Source of the DNA: Actinomycetes bacterium
Lineage (GTDB): Bacteria; Actinomycetota; Thermoleophilia; RBG-16-64-13
Direction of reading: 5' to 3'
Assembly (NCBI GenBank): GCA_024637095.1
Contig: JAGXFV010000028.1
Location: forward strand, 1-64,000
Length of the DNA stretch: 64,000 bases
Made by a program: the position numbers and the translations under genes. Below the pieces are notes generated by a model. That model was not told the origin of the DNA. It saw only the letters and a list, made by a program, of their open reading frames with translations, and did no database searches. Positions 25,635 to 34,982 of this stretch are shown piece by piece (within the stretch, counting starts at the first letter, position 1; every line of letters begins with the position of its first letter).

Positions 25635-25744
25635 GTGCAATCGGTCAGCGAGATATAATTCCCCTGGAGCCGTCCGCGGTCTTTGGCAGTATCAGCCGGC
25701 CTTCACGCCGGCGCCGCACCACCCGCTCGACACTAGGGGGAAAC

Positions 25745-27148
25745 TTGCCCAGCAGCTCTAACACGAGCGCCGGGAGAGACATCCGCACCCCAATGCTGAT
25801 GGGGAGCTTCCTAGCCGTGGTTCAAGCGGCCCTGATAATTGGCGCCATTTACCTCGCCGGTCTCGAGTTCTCGTGGTGGGTGCTGGTACTGGGGCCCCTG
25901 GTGGCCTTCTCCACCCTGGGGATACTCGCCTGGATCGGCCTCGGTTGGGACACCTTCCAGAACATCTCCCACCGTCAGGCGCTGCAGGCCGAAGGCATCC
26001 TCGACATCGTGATCGAATCCTTGACGCACCTCAGGCAGGGGCTGAACGCGGATTCGGCGCGCGAGGTGGCTTACCTAATCTTCGCGAAGTTGCAGTTTGA
26101 CGCGGTTTCCATAACCGACACGTCGACAATTCTGTCCTATGTCGGCGAAGGCGAGAACCACCACCTTCCCGGCAGCAAGATCAAGACGCGCACGACCTAT
26201 GAGGCCCTCGAGACCGGTGAAATCCGCACGGTCAACAGCCGCTGGATGATCGGGTGCCCCTACCTCGACTGCCCCCTCCACTCCGCGGTCATCGCGCCGC
26301 TGGTGATCCGCGATCGGGCCGTGGGCTCGCTCAAGCTCTACTACGCCCGTCCCAAAGAGATGGGCGAACTCGAGAATACCGTGGCGAGCGGGCTCGCCCG
26401 CCTGCTTTCCAGTCAGCTCGAACTCTCGGAGCTCGATTCGCAGAGGCAGGCCGCGCTCTCCGCCGAGCTCCGAGCACTGCAAGCACAGATCAACCCCCAC
26501 TTCCTCTTCAACGCCCTCAACACCATAGCCATGTTCTGCCGCACCAAGCCCACCGAGGCGCGACGCTTGGTGCTGGCCTTTGCCGATTTCTTCCGGCACA
26601 CCCTGCAGAGCCCCGAGGACTTCATCACCGTGCGGGAAGAACTCGAATACGTGGACAACTATCTGCAGTTGGAGAAGGCCCGCTACGGCGACGAACTCCA
26701 AGTCGAGGTGCACGTGCCCGAGGAAGCGATGGAACTCTTCATCCCGCCTCTCACCATTCAGCCGCTCGCCGAGAACGCGGTCAAGCACGGCAAGCGGGCC
26801 GGGGGACAACGACTCTACGTCGAACTGGAGGCATCGGTAGACAACGACCGCCTAACCGTCCTGGTGCACGATGACGGACGGGGGTTCGAGCCGGAAGTGC
26901 TCGCGGACGTGGTGGCCAACGGGCCTTCGCAAGAGCACGGCATTGGGGTGTTTAATGTTCACCGCCGGCTCCGTGCGCTCTACCAGCAACGATCCGACTT
27001 TCTATTGGACAGCGACGGCGGCGGCACCAGCGTTGGTTTCTCACTCCCGCTGGAACTCTGCCTGCCCGACGATACCCCCGAGTTCCTCGAAAGCGGCGAG
27101 GGGTGCCGCGAAGAGCTGCACCCCTCCGCGGACGAGGTGGTCCAATGA
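25745..27148 (+). CDS. LytS/YehU-type sensor histidine kinase
   Basis: A 467-residue membrane kinase. Two hydrophobic segments (about residues 18-60) come first, then a GAF-like domain (about 85-205) with a CPYLDCPLHSAV stretch containing two Cys. The His_kinase domain has the phospho-acceptor His252 in INPHFLFNALNTI, then an ATPase domain with NAVKHGKRAGG and HDDGRGFEP. The TTG at 25745 is supported by AGGGGG four to five bases upstream. Its stop overlaps the DUF485 gene (ATGA). Unusually, no LytTR or other response regulator is adjacent; the operon goes straight to a symporter. Confidence 0.9.
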   Translation: MPSSSNTSAGRDIRTPMLMGSFLAVVQAALIIGAIYLAGLEFSWWVLVLGPLVAFSTLGILAWIGLGWDTFQNISHRQALQAEGILDIVIESLTHLRQGLNADSAREVAYLIFAKLQFDAVSITDTSTILSYVGEGENHHLPGSKIKTRTTYEALETGEIRTVNSRWMIGCPYLDCPLHSAVIAPLVIRDRAVGSLKLYYARPKEMGELENTVASGLARLLSSQLELSELDSQRQAALSAELRALQAQINPHFLFNALNTIAMFCRTKPTEARRLVLAFADFFRHTLQSPEDFITVREELEYVDNYLQLEKARYGDELQVEVHVPEEAMELFIPPLTIQPLAENAVKHGKRAGGQRLYVELEASVDNDRLTVLVHDDGRGFEPEVLADVVANGPSQEHGIGVFNVHRRLRALYQQRSDFLLDSDGGGTSVGFSLPLELCLPDDTPEFLESGEGCREELHPSADEVVQ

Positions 27149-27609
27149 CGGCAGCGAGAGGGGGCGCGTCCGGCGACTCCCCCACACCCGGCATCCCCCG
27201 GTTCCCCGGCCATTCCGATGCCTCCGGTGACGCCGACCAGCCCGAGCCCCGCAACGCGGCCTTCTCCCGACCGCGGCCCCGGCCGCTGCTGGGCGAGCAA
27301 AGACGGACAACGAGGGAGCGTCAACTGCAGAGCGAGGCCGAGCGGGAACGCGCTGAGGAGCTGCACGTGGCCGCCGTCATGCTTCGTCAGCGAAGGCTAA
27401 GCCTGCTTGCCGCCGGACTGCTCTTCGGTCTGGTGACAGCTACGATCATTCTCGAGGATCTGTTCCCCGGAGTGATGAACCGGCCGTTCTGGCACGGGTT
27501 CAGCCCATCGTTTCTCTTCGCCGCGGTGCTGATCTATCCGATCACCTGGGTGATCGCCCTCATCTACACGCTGCGCGCCAACAATATCGACGAACCCCGA
27601 GATCTCTAG
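27145..27609 (+). CDS. DUF485-family small membrane protein
   Basis: A 154-residue protein with a long, Pro/Arg-rich, probably disordered N-terminus (about 60 residues) and two membrane segments near residues 90-110 and 125-145. It ends TLRANNIDEPRDL. DUF485 proteins (YjcH type) are regularly encoded just before acetate/monocarboxylate symporters, as here, and are thought to help them. The ATG overlaps the kinase stop, and the symporter GTG follows the stop with no gap. Confidence 0.8.
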   Translation: MTAARGGASGDSPTPGIPRFPGHSDASGDADQPEPRNAAFSRPRPRPLLGEQRRTTRERQLQSEAERERAEELHVAAVMLRQRRLSLLAAGLLFGLVTATIILEDLFPGVMNRPFWHGFSPSFLFAAVLIYPITWVIALIYTLRANNIDEPRDL

Positions 27610-29208
27610 GTGAGGGCTGCTCCCGGCCATCCGCTCGAATTCTCGCTACTCTTAGGCTTGGTCCTGCTCGTGCTGACGGGCATTGTGGCGTGGAATCTGC
27701 GGAAGCACCAGCGCACCGCGTCCGAGTACTATCTCGCCGGCCGCAAGGTTACGGTGCTGCAAAACGCCTCCGCCATCTCGGGAGACTATCTGTCCGCCGC
27801 CTCGTTCCTTGGGGTGGCCGGGCTCGCCTTCCTATACGGTTTTGCCGCCCTGCATTATGCCTATGGGTTCTTCTTGGGCTTTGCCGTGGTGCTCTTTTTT
27901 ATCGCCGGGCCACTCCGAAAGTTCGGCCACTACACCATTCCCGACTTCGTGGCCGGGCGGCTGCACACCAAGACCGGCAGGGCGGTGGCGGTGTTCTGCG
28001 TGCTGGTGATCAGCCTCCTCTACGCCGCACCACAGATGCTCGGCGCCGGCAAGATCATGCTGATCCTGCTGGGTGTGCCCTACGAAGCCGGCATCGCGGT
28101 GGTGGCGCTCACCATCACCTTCTACGTGGTGCTGGGGGGCATGCGAGCTACCACCATCAACCAGGTGATCCAGTTCTGGGTCGCTCTGGTTGCCATCTTC
28201 GCAGTGGCGCTCAGCATAGTCGGCGACGGAAATCTGACTTACGGAGAGGTACTCGCGGGGCTGCGGGCAGCAGAAGGCGAGGGGTCTGCCGGTCTCGATG
28301 CGCTCACCTCTCACTCCCTGCCGGCCACTCTCTCCCTTTTGGTGGCGTTGGTTCTGGGAACAGCCGGGCTGCCTCACATACTGGTGCGTCTCTACACGAA
28401 CCCCGACCGCGCCCGCGCCCGCTGGAGCGTACTCCTGGTGCTGATGCTGATCGGCAGTTTCTACCTGGTGGCACCCTACATCGGGTTTGTCGTGCGCTAC
28501 CTGGTGGTCGCCCCCACCGGCCCCGGAGGCGGCGGATTCTCGCAGCCGCTCCTCGAGTGGCTGGCGCTCGACGGCAAGAACTTGGCCGTGCCCGCCGCCG
28601 CACTGCATTTCGGGGGAAGTTTCGGTCTGGGGTTGGTCGTGGCCGGCGCCCTCAGCGCGGTGCTCTCGACCGTTGCCGGCCTGTTGGTCGTAACCAGCGC
28701 AGCCCTGGGGCACGACCTCTACTACACCCTCTACAATCCACAGGCGAACGAGCGCACCCGCGTCCTCGTGGCGCGCGGCTCTACCGTAGTCATGGGGCTG
28801 GTGATGCTGATGGTCGGGCTCGCGGTCGAGCACATGCAGATCGCCGTACTGGTGGGCCTGGCCTTTGCCGTTTCGGCTTCCACGCTATTCCCGGTGCTGG
28901 TCGCGGGAATCTGGTGGCGAGGGCTGACTGCCAAAGGAGCGGTGGCCGGCATGACCGTGGGTCTGGTCAGCTCGCTTGCCCTCATCTTTGGTCACGGCCT
29001 GCTGCCCACCTGGCTTCAGTGGGAGAACCCGGGCGGGATCACCGTCCCTCTCGCCTTCCTTGCCCTGTGGCTGGTGTCGCGCCTGGACGGGAAGGTTCCC
29101 GAGGATGTGGACCGATTCATGGTGGTGGTGCACGGAAACCGAGAGGAGCGCCGCTTGCGCTCGGCCGGCCGCCTGCGCTCGCGGCGGTCGTTCGCGGAGA
29201 TCAAGTAG
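27610..29208 (+). CDS. Sodium:solute symporter (ActP/MctP-like)
   Basis: A 532-residue membrane protein of the SSS family with about 13 hydrophobic segments. Family features are SEYYLAGRKVT, SGDYLSAASFLGVAGL, the IPDFVAGR region, YVVLGGMRATTINQVIQFW and GLPHILVRLYTNPDRARAR. It most resembles cation/acetate or monocarboxylate symporters that pair with DUF485 proteins. The start is GTG at 27610, directly after the DUF485 TAG. The substrate is inferred from the family only; regulation by the upstream kinase is likely from the operon. Confidence 0.88.
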   Translation: MRAAPGHPLEFSLLLGLVLLVLTGIVAWNLRKHQRTASEYYLAGRKVTVLQNASAISGDYLSAASFLGVAGLAFLYGFAALHYAYGFFLGFAVVLFFIAGPLRKFGHYTIPDFVAGRLHTKTGRAVAVFCVLVISLLYAAPQMLGAGKIMLILLGVPYEAGIAVVALTITFYVVLGGMRATTINQVIQFWVALVAIFAVALSIVGDGNLTYGEVLAGLRAAEGEGSAGLDALTSHSLPATLSLLVALVLGTAGLPHILVRLYTNPDRARARWSVLLVLMLIGSFYLVAPYIGFVVRYLVVAPTGPGGGGFSQPLLEWLALDGKNLAVPAAALHFGGSFGLGLVVAGALSAVLSTVAGLLVVTSAALGHDLYYTLYNPQANERTRVLVARGSTVVMGLVMLMVGLAVEHMQIAVLVGLAFAVSASTLFPVLVAGIWWRGLTAKGAVAGMTVGLVSSLALIFGHGLLPTWLQWENPGGITVPLAFLALWLVSRLDGKVPEDVDRFMVVVHGNREERRLRSAGRLRSRRSFAEIK

Positions 29209-29253
29209 TCCCCGAAAGCTCAAATGGTCCGGCGCGGTGGGGCTCCGGGCGGG

Positions 29254-30093
29254 TCAGGCGGCCGGGAGTCGGCTCTGACAGGCCGCGCAGTAGGCGGTCC
29301 CCCGGCCGGCAATCACGACCCGGTCGAGGGGACGTCCACAGCGGGCGCACGGCTCTCCCTGGCGGCCGTAGGCCTGCAGCGCCTGCTGAAAGCCGCCGGG
29401 CCGGCCCTCGGCGTCGACGAAATCCGAGATCGAACAGCCGCGCAGGCGAACCCCTTCCGCCAGCCGGCCCCGAATTTCCCCCGCGAGCCGCACGACTTCC
29501 TCTTCGCTCAACCCGCCGGCCGGGCGCAGCGGCGACAGTTGTGCGGCCCAGAGGATCTCATCCGCGTAGATGTTACCGATCCCGGCGAGACGCCGCTGGT
29601 CGAGCAGGAAGGCCTTCAGCGGCGTGGTTCGTCCGGCCAGCATCCGCCCCAGATCCTCATGCGTCCATTCGCCCTCCAGGGCGTCCGGCCCCAGGCCCTC
29701 CAGTCGCCGGGTAGCCCGGCCGAAGGTTAACTCCACTCCGCCGAACTTCCGCATGTCGCGAAACAAGAGGCGCCGCGGCTGCTCCCCCTCCAACAGAAAG
29801 GCGAAGCGGCCATGTTTGGGCAAACCCGCGTCCGACGAGGTCAGCGTCACCTGCCCCGTCATGCCCAGGTGGAGCATCAGGTAGGCATCGTCCGAGAGCA
29901 CCAGGGTTAGGAACTTGCCGTGCCGGCGCACGTCCTCGACCAGCCTGCCGGGCAGGGCTTCGCGAAGCAGGCCGGGTTCCGCTCCCTCGGGAAGCATGAA
30001 GGGCTCCACCCGCTCGACCTCAACAAAGCGCCGGCCCGGGAGGTGTTCGAGCAACCCCCTTCTGACCGTCTCGACTTCGGGGAGTTCGGGCAC
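29254..30093 (-). CDS. mutM: Formamidopyrimidine-DNA glycosylase
   Basis: Removes 8-oxoguanine and other oxidised purines and nicks the abasic site. The 279-residue sequence begins M-PELPEVE with the catalytic Pro-Glu pair, has HLGMTGQ with the conserved region near the intercalating residues, the GIGNIYADEILW helix-turn element, and a C-terminal zinc finger CARCGRPL...CAACQ. The start is GTG at 30093, three bases after the argS stop. It converges on the symporter gene with a 45-base gap that holds no clear terminator. Confidence 0.96.
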   Translation of the reverse strand: MPELPEVETVRRGLLEHLPGRRFVEVERVEPFMLPEGAEPGLLREALPGRLVEDVRRHGKFLTLVLSDDAYLMLHLGMTGQVTLTSSDAGLPKHGRFAFLLEGEQPRRLLFRDMRKFGGVELTFGRATRRLEGLGPDALEGEWTHEDLGRMLAGRTTPLKAFLLDQRRLAGIGNIYADEILWAAQLSPLRPAGGLSEEEVVRLAGEIRGRLAEGVRLRGCSISDFVDAEGRPGGFQQALQAYGRQGEPCARCGRPLDRVVIAGRGTAYCAACQSRLPAA

Positions 30094-30096
30094 GGC

Positions 30097-31770
30097 CTAC
30101 ATCCGTTCGGGGGCGTCGACCCCAAGCAGGTCGAGGCAGCGGGCGATGACCCGGCGGGTGAGCAGGCAGAGAGCAAGGCGCGACGAAGCTACGGCCACAT
30201 CGGAGCCGATCACCCGGCAATTCTTGTAGAAGGGGTGAAACTCGGCCGCCAGCTCCTGGGCGTAGCTCGCGATGCGGTGGACGTGGCGCCGATCGGCCGC
30301 CTCCATCAGCACGTGCGGGAACTCATCGAGCTTCTTGACCAGTTCACGCTCGAAGGAAGTCTGGAAGAGGCTGGGGTCGGGGGTGAGTCCGGGTTCGAGT
30401 TCCGGGGGAGCGTTCCGCAGGATCCCGGCGATGCGGGCATGAGCGTACTGCACGTAGTACACCGGGTTTTCCTGTGACTGGCTGCGGGCCAGATCGAGAT
30501 CCAGATCCAGGGTCTGATCGTGAGAGCGCATAACCAAGAAGAAGCGGGCGGCGTCCTTGCCGATTGCCTCCAGCAGCTCCGCGAGAGTGGCCATTTCGCC
30601 CCGCCGGGTGGACATCTGCCGGGTCTCCCCCGCTTCCTGCAGGCTGACCAACTGGCCAATGATGATCTCCAGCCTTCCCGGTTCCCCCGCCAGGAACTCG
30701 ACCGCGGCCTTCATCCGGGGGATGTAGCCGTGGTGATCGGCGCCCCAGATATTGATCAGCAGGTCATACCCTCGCTGGAGCTTGTCCTCGTGATAGGCGA
30801 TGTCGGCGGCGAAGTAGGTGGGTTGCTCGTTCGAGCGGATGAGAACGCGGTCCTTGTCGTCGCCGTAGTCGGTGGTGCGCAGCCAGACGGCTGCATCCTG
30901 CTCGTAGGCCTGCTCCGCCGCCAGCAGCCGGTCGATCGCGCGGCTCACTCGGCCCTCGGTGTGAAGCGGCGTCTCGCTGAACCAGTTGTCGAAGGTGACG
31001 CCAAAACGTTCCAGTTCCGCGCCCATCTGCTCGAGCACGATCTCGCAGCCTCGCTCGCGGAAAACGCGTACGGCTTGGACCGAGGCGTCTTCGAGGCCCT
31101 GCTCGCGAAGCTCATCGAGCCAGCGATCCCCCTCCTCCTCCCGAATCTGGGCCGCGATGTCGGCTACGTAGGCACCCTGGTATCCCTCCTCGGGCACTGG
31201 AAGGTCGAGACCGAAGGATTGCGCGTAGTGGGCGGCCACGGAACGGCCGAACATGTCCATCTGCCGGCCGTAGTCGTTGATGTAGAACTCTGTGGTCACC
31301 CGCTCTCCGCTGAAGCGGAGGATGCGGTCCAGGGCGTTGCCGTAAGCCGCATAGCGCGCGTGCCCCACGTGCAGGGGGCCGTTGGGATTCACGCTCACGT
31401 ACTCCAGGAGGATGTGCCGGGGTGCCTCGCGCCGTCCGGCCCCGACGGTATCCCCCTGCTCCAGCAGGTCAGAGGCCATCTTCGCGAAAGCGTCTGAACG
31501 CAGGCGGAAATTGAGGAAGCCGGGACCCGCGATCGCGACAGCCTCGACGAGGGCCGCCGCCGCCGGATCCGCCTCCAGGCGGGCTTTGAGTTCCTCGGCC
31601 AGGTGCCGCGGTGCGCGACGGGCCGTCTTTGCCAGCTGCATGCAATAAGGCGTAGCGTAGTCGCCGTGGGAGGGGTCGGCGGGGCGCTCGAAGACGAAGT
31701 CGGGTGCGGGATCCCATTGGTTTTGGGTCACCCAGCTTCGCACCACTCGTTCCACTATTTCAGCGAGCAC
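30097..31770 (-). CDS. argS: Arginyl-tRNA synthetase
   Basis: Class I synthetase charging tRNA-Arg. It has the HIGH-like motif NPNGPLHVGHARYAAYGNAL, the QMSTRRGE element that replaces KMSKS, and the C-terminal anticodon domain with VQYAHARIAGIL. The product is 557 residues from GTG at 31770 (SVLAEIVERVV). The ATG at 31821 adds 17 residues, has no ribosome site, and falls inside a promoter -10 (TACAAT), so the GTG is preferred. mutM follows within three bases. Confidence 0.96.
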   Translation of the reverse strand: MLAEIVERVVRSWVTQNQWDPAPDFVFERPADPSHGDYATPYCMQLAKTARRAPRHLAEELKARLEADPAAAALVEAVAIAGPGFLNFRLRSDAFAKMASDLLEQGDTVGAGRREAPRHILLEYVSVNPNGPLHVGHARYAAYGNALDRILRFSGERVTTEFYINDYGRQMDMFGRSVAAHYAQSFGLDLPVPEEGYQGAYVADIAAQIREEEGDRWLDELREQGLEDASVQAVRVFRERGCEIVLEQMGAELERFGVTFDNWFSETPLHTEGRVSRAIDRLLAAEQAYEQDAAVWLRTTDYGDDKDRVLIRSNEQPTYFAADIAYHEDKLQRGYDLLINIWGADHHGYIPRMKAAVEFLAGEPGRLEIIIGQLVSLQEAGETRQMSTRRGEMATLAELLEAIGKDAARFFLVMRSHDQTLDLDLDLARSQSQENPVYYVQYAHARIAGILRNAPPELEPGLTPDPSLFQTSFERELVKKLDEFPHVLMEAADRRHVHRIASYAQELAAEFHPFYKNCRVIGSDVAVASSRLALCLLTRRVIARCLDLLGVDAPERM

Positions 31771-31819
31771 GCTCGGCCGTCCTTTTCTCTCTGGCGGGTT
31801 AGGGTCGACGCCGCGCGTC

Positions 31820-31848
31820 ATTGTATCGGGGCGGCCGCGTTCTGCCGA
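31820..31848 (-). promoter_or_regulatory. Candidate argS promoter
   Basis: On the minus strand TCGGCA (31843-31848), 17 bases, then TACAAT (31820-31825), giving a start near 31813, upstream of the argS GTG at 31770. The -10 is good and the -35 is 4 of 6. It would give argS-mutM transcription separate from the channel gene upstream. Confidence 0.5.
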
Positions 31849-31854
31849 GCACCC

Positions 31855-32904
31855 TCAGGAACTGGAACCGTAAAGCCCTTCTTTTCCCCGGGCGGGGATC
31901 CGGCAGGCAAACAACTCCTCCATGCGGCCGATGTCCTCAGGAGTGCCGATGGCGATCAGGATGTCACCGTCCTCGAGGACCGAATCGGAGTTGGGGTTGG
32001 TGTCGAGCTCCCCCGTCCGGGCGTGACGAACCGCAAGTATGTTCGCTCCTGTGTTCCGCCGGATGTGCAGCTCGCCGATCGAGCGCCCCACCACCTCGCA
32101 GGTGCCATTCAATGAGAACTCCTCGAGTCGGAATTCGATTTCGCCTCTGCCGGTGACCACGTCCAGGTAGTCGCTGACGAGCGGCTGCAGCAGGAGGTTG
32201 GCCATCTTCCGGCCGCTGAGATCGTAGGGCAGAATTACCTGATCGGCCCCGGCACGGCGGATCTTGCTTACGGCATCCGCTATGTTCGCGCGCGCGACGA
32301 TGTTCAGGCCGGGGTTGAGCTCACGGGCCGAGAGGACCACGAAGGTGTTCGCGGCGTCGCTGTCCAGAGCCGTCACCAACCCTCGCGCCTGCTCGATGCC
32401 GGCCTCGAGAAGGACCTTGTCCTGCGCCGCGTCGCCTTCGACTACGACCACCTCCTCGCGGTAGAGGGACTCGACCACGGCCGGGTCTTTGTCGACCACG
32501 ATGAAGGAAGCTCCGTGACGCTGAAATTCCCGCACGACGTTCTCGCCCACCCTGCCGTAGCCGCAGACGATGTAGTGACCGCTCATGCGTTCGATCCGTC
32601 GATTCATCACCCTCCTCCTGAACATCCCGGTGAACTGTCCGCCCACAATGAAGTCCATGACCACACCCAGCCCGTAGAAAAAGGCGGTCACCCCGAAGAC
32701 GATGAGCCCGATGGTGAAAACGCGCCCAGCTTCGGATAGGGGCTGCACCTCCTGAAAACCCACCGTAGTGATGGTGGTCACCGTCTGGTAGAGGGCCTCC
32801 AGCAGATCCATGTCCTCGATCAGAATGTAGCCAATGGTCCCGACCAGGACGATGGTCACGAACAGGCCGACCAGAAAGAGCAGGTTCCGCGCCTCTGCGA
32901 ACAA
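31855..32904 (-). CDS. Two-TM ion channel with RCK (TrkA-N/TrkA-C) domains
   Basis: A 349-residue protein: two membrane helices around a pore loop, then an RCK regulatory domain. The pore reads TTITTVGFQEV, so the classic TVGYGD filter is replaced by TVGFQE; potassium selectivity is therefore likely but not certain. The NAD-binding loop YIVCGYGRVGENVV begins TrkA-N, and the C-terminal part (TNPNSDSVLEDGDILIAIG) is TrkA-C. The start is TTG at 32904 with GGGGGGA before it; an ATG five bases further up is out of frame. One of three ion channels in the window. Confidence 0.88.
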   Translation of the reverse strand: MFAEARNLLFLVGLFVTIVLVGTIGYILIEDMDLLEALYQTVTTITTVGFQEVQPLSEAGRVFTIGLIVFGVTAFFYGLGVVMDFIVGGQFTGMFRRRVMNRRIERMSGHYIVCGYGRVGENVVREFQRHGASFIVVDKDPAVVESLYREEVVVVEGDAAQDKVLLEAGIEQARGLVTALDSDAANTFVVLSARELNPGLNIVARANIADAVSKIRRAGADQVILPYDLSGRKMANLLLQPLVSDYLDVVTGRGEIEFRLEEFSLNGTCEVVGRSIGELHIRRNTGANILAVRHARTGELDTNPNSDSVLEDGDILIAIGTPEDIGRMEELFACRIPARGKEGLYGSSS

Positions 32905-32914
32905 CCCATCCCCC

Positions 32915-33376
32915 CTAGTAGTGGTACGGCTCCCCCCGCTCGATTCTGATGGCGCGGTAGAGCTGCTCTGCCACCACGCAGCGCGCCAGCTGATGCGGGA
33001 ACGTGAGCCTCGAGAGGGACCAGCGCACGTCCGCCGCCTGTAGAACCGGGTCGTCGAGGCCCACTGCGCCCCCCAGTATAAACTGGAAATCGCTGATGCC
33101 CCTCAGCTTGCGCTCCGCCAGCAGAGCGCTCAACTCCTCGGAAGAGAACTCTTCCCCCAGACGGTCGAGGGCCACGGTGTGCGCGTTCGCTTTGAGCCGG
33201 CTGAGAATGCCCTCACCCTCCCTCGCCTTCACCCGCGCCTCGCCTTGAGAAACGGGAACCTCGGAGAGCTCATGCAGTTCGAGCTTGACGTAGGGTGAAA
33301 GCAGCTTCTCGTAGTGCGCGAAGACCGGCTGGTAGGGCTTGGAGAGCTTGCCCACGCATATTAGACGAAATCTCAT
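32915..33376 (-). CDS. rlmH: 23S rRNA pseudouridine-1915 N3-methyltransferase RlmH
   Basis: A 153-residue SPOUT methyltransferase that modifies helix 69 of 23S rRNA. It starts MRFRLICVGKLSK and has FILGGAVGLDDPVL (knot and SAM site) and the highly conserved C-terminus FPHQLARCVVAEQLYRA followed by IERGEPYHY. The length is normal. It is 10 bases upstream of the channel gene on the same strand. Confidence 0.97.
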   Translation of the reverse strand: MRFRLICVGKLSKPYQPVFAHYEKLLSPYVKLELHELSEVPVSQGEARVKAREGEGILSRLKANAHTVALDRLGEEFSSEELSALLAERKLRGISDFQFILGGAVGLDDPVLQAADVRWSLSRLTFPHQLARCVVAEQLYRAIRIERGEPYHY

Positions 33377-33429
33377 TAGACCGGGGAGCTCAATGGGGTG
33401 GAGCGGCCGGCGCTCGCGCGAGGGTTGCG

Positions 33430-34113
33430 CTACAGGAAGAAGAGTTCCTGGCGCTCGTCGCTTTCCGGTTCCTTGGGGCGACTAAAGGCGTGGTCGCGCA
33501 CGACGGTAGGCATGTTACGCCAAAGACAGATGTCGCTTTTGAGGTAACGCGCTTTGATCTCATCCGAGCACTCACTCGTGCAGGTCAGGCAGATTTCCTC
33601 CTCCACCTGAACCTTCTCTCTGCGAGGACGCTCTCCTTCGTCGAGACGGCGGGAGGCCTCCAGCAACAGGCTCTGCACGTCGATCGACGGAGTGATCGGG
33701 AACTTTACGGCGTGCTCCGGCACCACGAATTTGAAAGTACCTGCGGTCCAATTGGAGAGCTCCAGAGCCTGGTCGAAGGTCTGCCGGTTGATTATCTCCT
33801 GCAACGTTGCCCGATCGGTATAGCCTCTCTTGAGCAGGATCAGACCCAGAGGCTCGTTTCTACGCTCGTGACCGTAGCTCAGCAGGCACTCTTTGAGATT
33901 GTCCTGGGTAATGACCCCGGCGGCAACCAGTCGGTTGCCGATCAGGTCTTCGGAGAGCGGCAGCGAGATGGCATCAACCCGCCCCCGGGTCACGTAGATG
34001 TAGCCGTATTCTTCGAAATCTTGGATCTCGAGAATGCCCGTCTTTTCGTACGCGGCTATGAACTGCAGAATGCTGAATATCGAGAAATCCTGGATCTTAC
34101 CCCAGAGGATCAT
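33430..34113 (-). CDS. DUF4388 (PATAN)-domain protein
   Basis: A 227-residue cytosolic protein. Residues 1 to about 100 form a DUF4388 domain (ILQFIAAYEKTGILEI, IYVTRGRVDAISLPL), a module usually linked to two-component or gliding/motility signalling. The middle resembles a GspE-N-type region (LIGNRLVAAGVITQDNL). The C-terminus has CLTCTSEC, a Cys cluster that might bind metal, and ends in a charged tail. The ATG at 34113 has AGGAGGTG about six bases before it. It stands alone, with no signalling partner close by; the specific role is unknown. Confidence 0.75.
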   Translation of the reverse strand: MILWGKIQDFSIFSILQFIAAYEKTGILEIQDFEEYGYIYVTRGRVDAISLPLSEDLIGNRLVAAGVITQDNLKECLLSYGHERRNEPLGLILLKRGYTDRATLQEIINRQTFDQALELSNWTAGTFKFVVPEHAVKFPITPSIDVQSLLLEASRRLDEGERPRREKVQVEEEICLTCTSECSDEIKARYLKSDICLWRNMPTVVRDHAFSRPKEPESDERQELFFL

Positions 34114-34248
34114 CCCTTCACCTCCTGCTGAAGTGAATCGGCAGGAACGCGGGGCGAGTTGAGTGCTTGGCCCAAAACGTCGGGCACGCCCAGTGAACCC
34201 GGTACAGAAGTCTGAACGCAGGCAGCGCCGGAGGGATACGCGCCCGAC

Positions 34249-34827
34249 CTAGCGGTCGGGTTCCTTCTTGGGTGGCAGAGCAGCCCCGGCTTTACGAAAA
34301 CGGCGGCCGACGGGAACCCGTCCGGGCCAGCGTTCTGCATGGTAGCCGCCTTCAGACTCGGGCAGCAGCTCCACCTGAGTGGGGTCCGGCTCCCCCAGTC
34401 CGATGAAGGTTTCCTCAGGCGGGATATGCACGCCCCGATGCCGGTCATCCGCTTCAGGTCCGGCCTTTGCCGGTTCACTCTCGACGGCGTCGGTCCGGTC
34501 GTAATCGGGATCGCCCGCGACAGGCTCCTCCACGACGGCGTCGGCTCCGGGGGGTTCCCCGGTCAAAGGCTCGGATTCGGCCTCTTCCGGCCGGCCAACT
34601 TCCCCCGTTTCGCCAGGCTCCCGCGCGACTGCCGACCCGGGCCGGGGCGGATTGGCGAGCTGCCAGCCAACGACAATGAAAAGCCAGGCCAACACAAGAA
34701 ACACCCCGGCAAGAATCAGCAGGGTGACGTTGAAATTGTTGAGAAAAGGCAGAAGCGCAAGAAAAGCAACGCCCAGGAAGATGATGCCTACCAGGAGGCT
34801 CAAACCACCGAGAATGCGGTAGATCAA
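34249..34827 (-). CDS. Hypothetical membrane protein with acidic tail
   Basis: Not recognised as a known family. It is 192 residues. Two hydrophobic segments (about residues 5-30 and 34-58) form a hairpin in the membrane, followed by a long Pro/Glu-rich, probably disordered tail. The tail ends in a basic patch (GRRFRKAGAALPPKKEPDR). It is flanked by 135 and 155 bases without genes, so it is probably transcribed alone. The steady Pro/Glu/Ala composition suggests a linker to the cell surface or a coat role, which is speculation. Confidence 0.6.
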   Translation of the reverse strand: MIYRILGGLSLLVGIIFLGVAFLALLPFLNNFNVTLLILAGVFLVLAWLFIVVGWQLANPPRPGSAVAREPGETGEVGRPEEAESEPLTGEPPGADAVVEEPVAGDPDYDRTDAVESEPAKAGPEADDRHRGVHIPPEETFIGLGEPDPTQVELLPESEGGYHAERWPGRVPVGRRFRKAGAALPPKKEPDR

Positions 34828-34982
34828 TGCCGTCTCCTCATTGCGCCGTACGAAAGCGGGTACCCGCCGTGCCTAGGCCGGCCGCGTTATTCGTGCGCGC
34901 GGCGGGACCTACGCGCAGTCTAGAGAAGCGCTTGGGGCAGCGCAAGGAAATACGCGGCGGCGCACGTCCGACGGCCCATCGT

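Noticed and set aside
27690-29714. 674-codon plus-strand frame overlapping the symporter and mutM
   Set aside because: Very Arg/Pro-rich out-of-frame translation of the symporter gene, typical of high-GC shadow frames.
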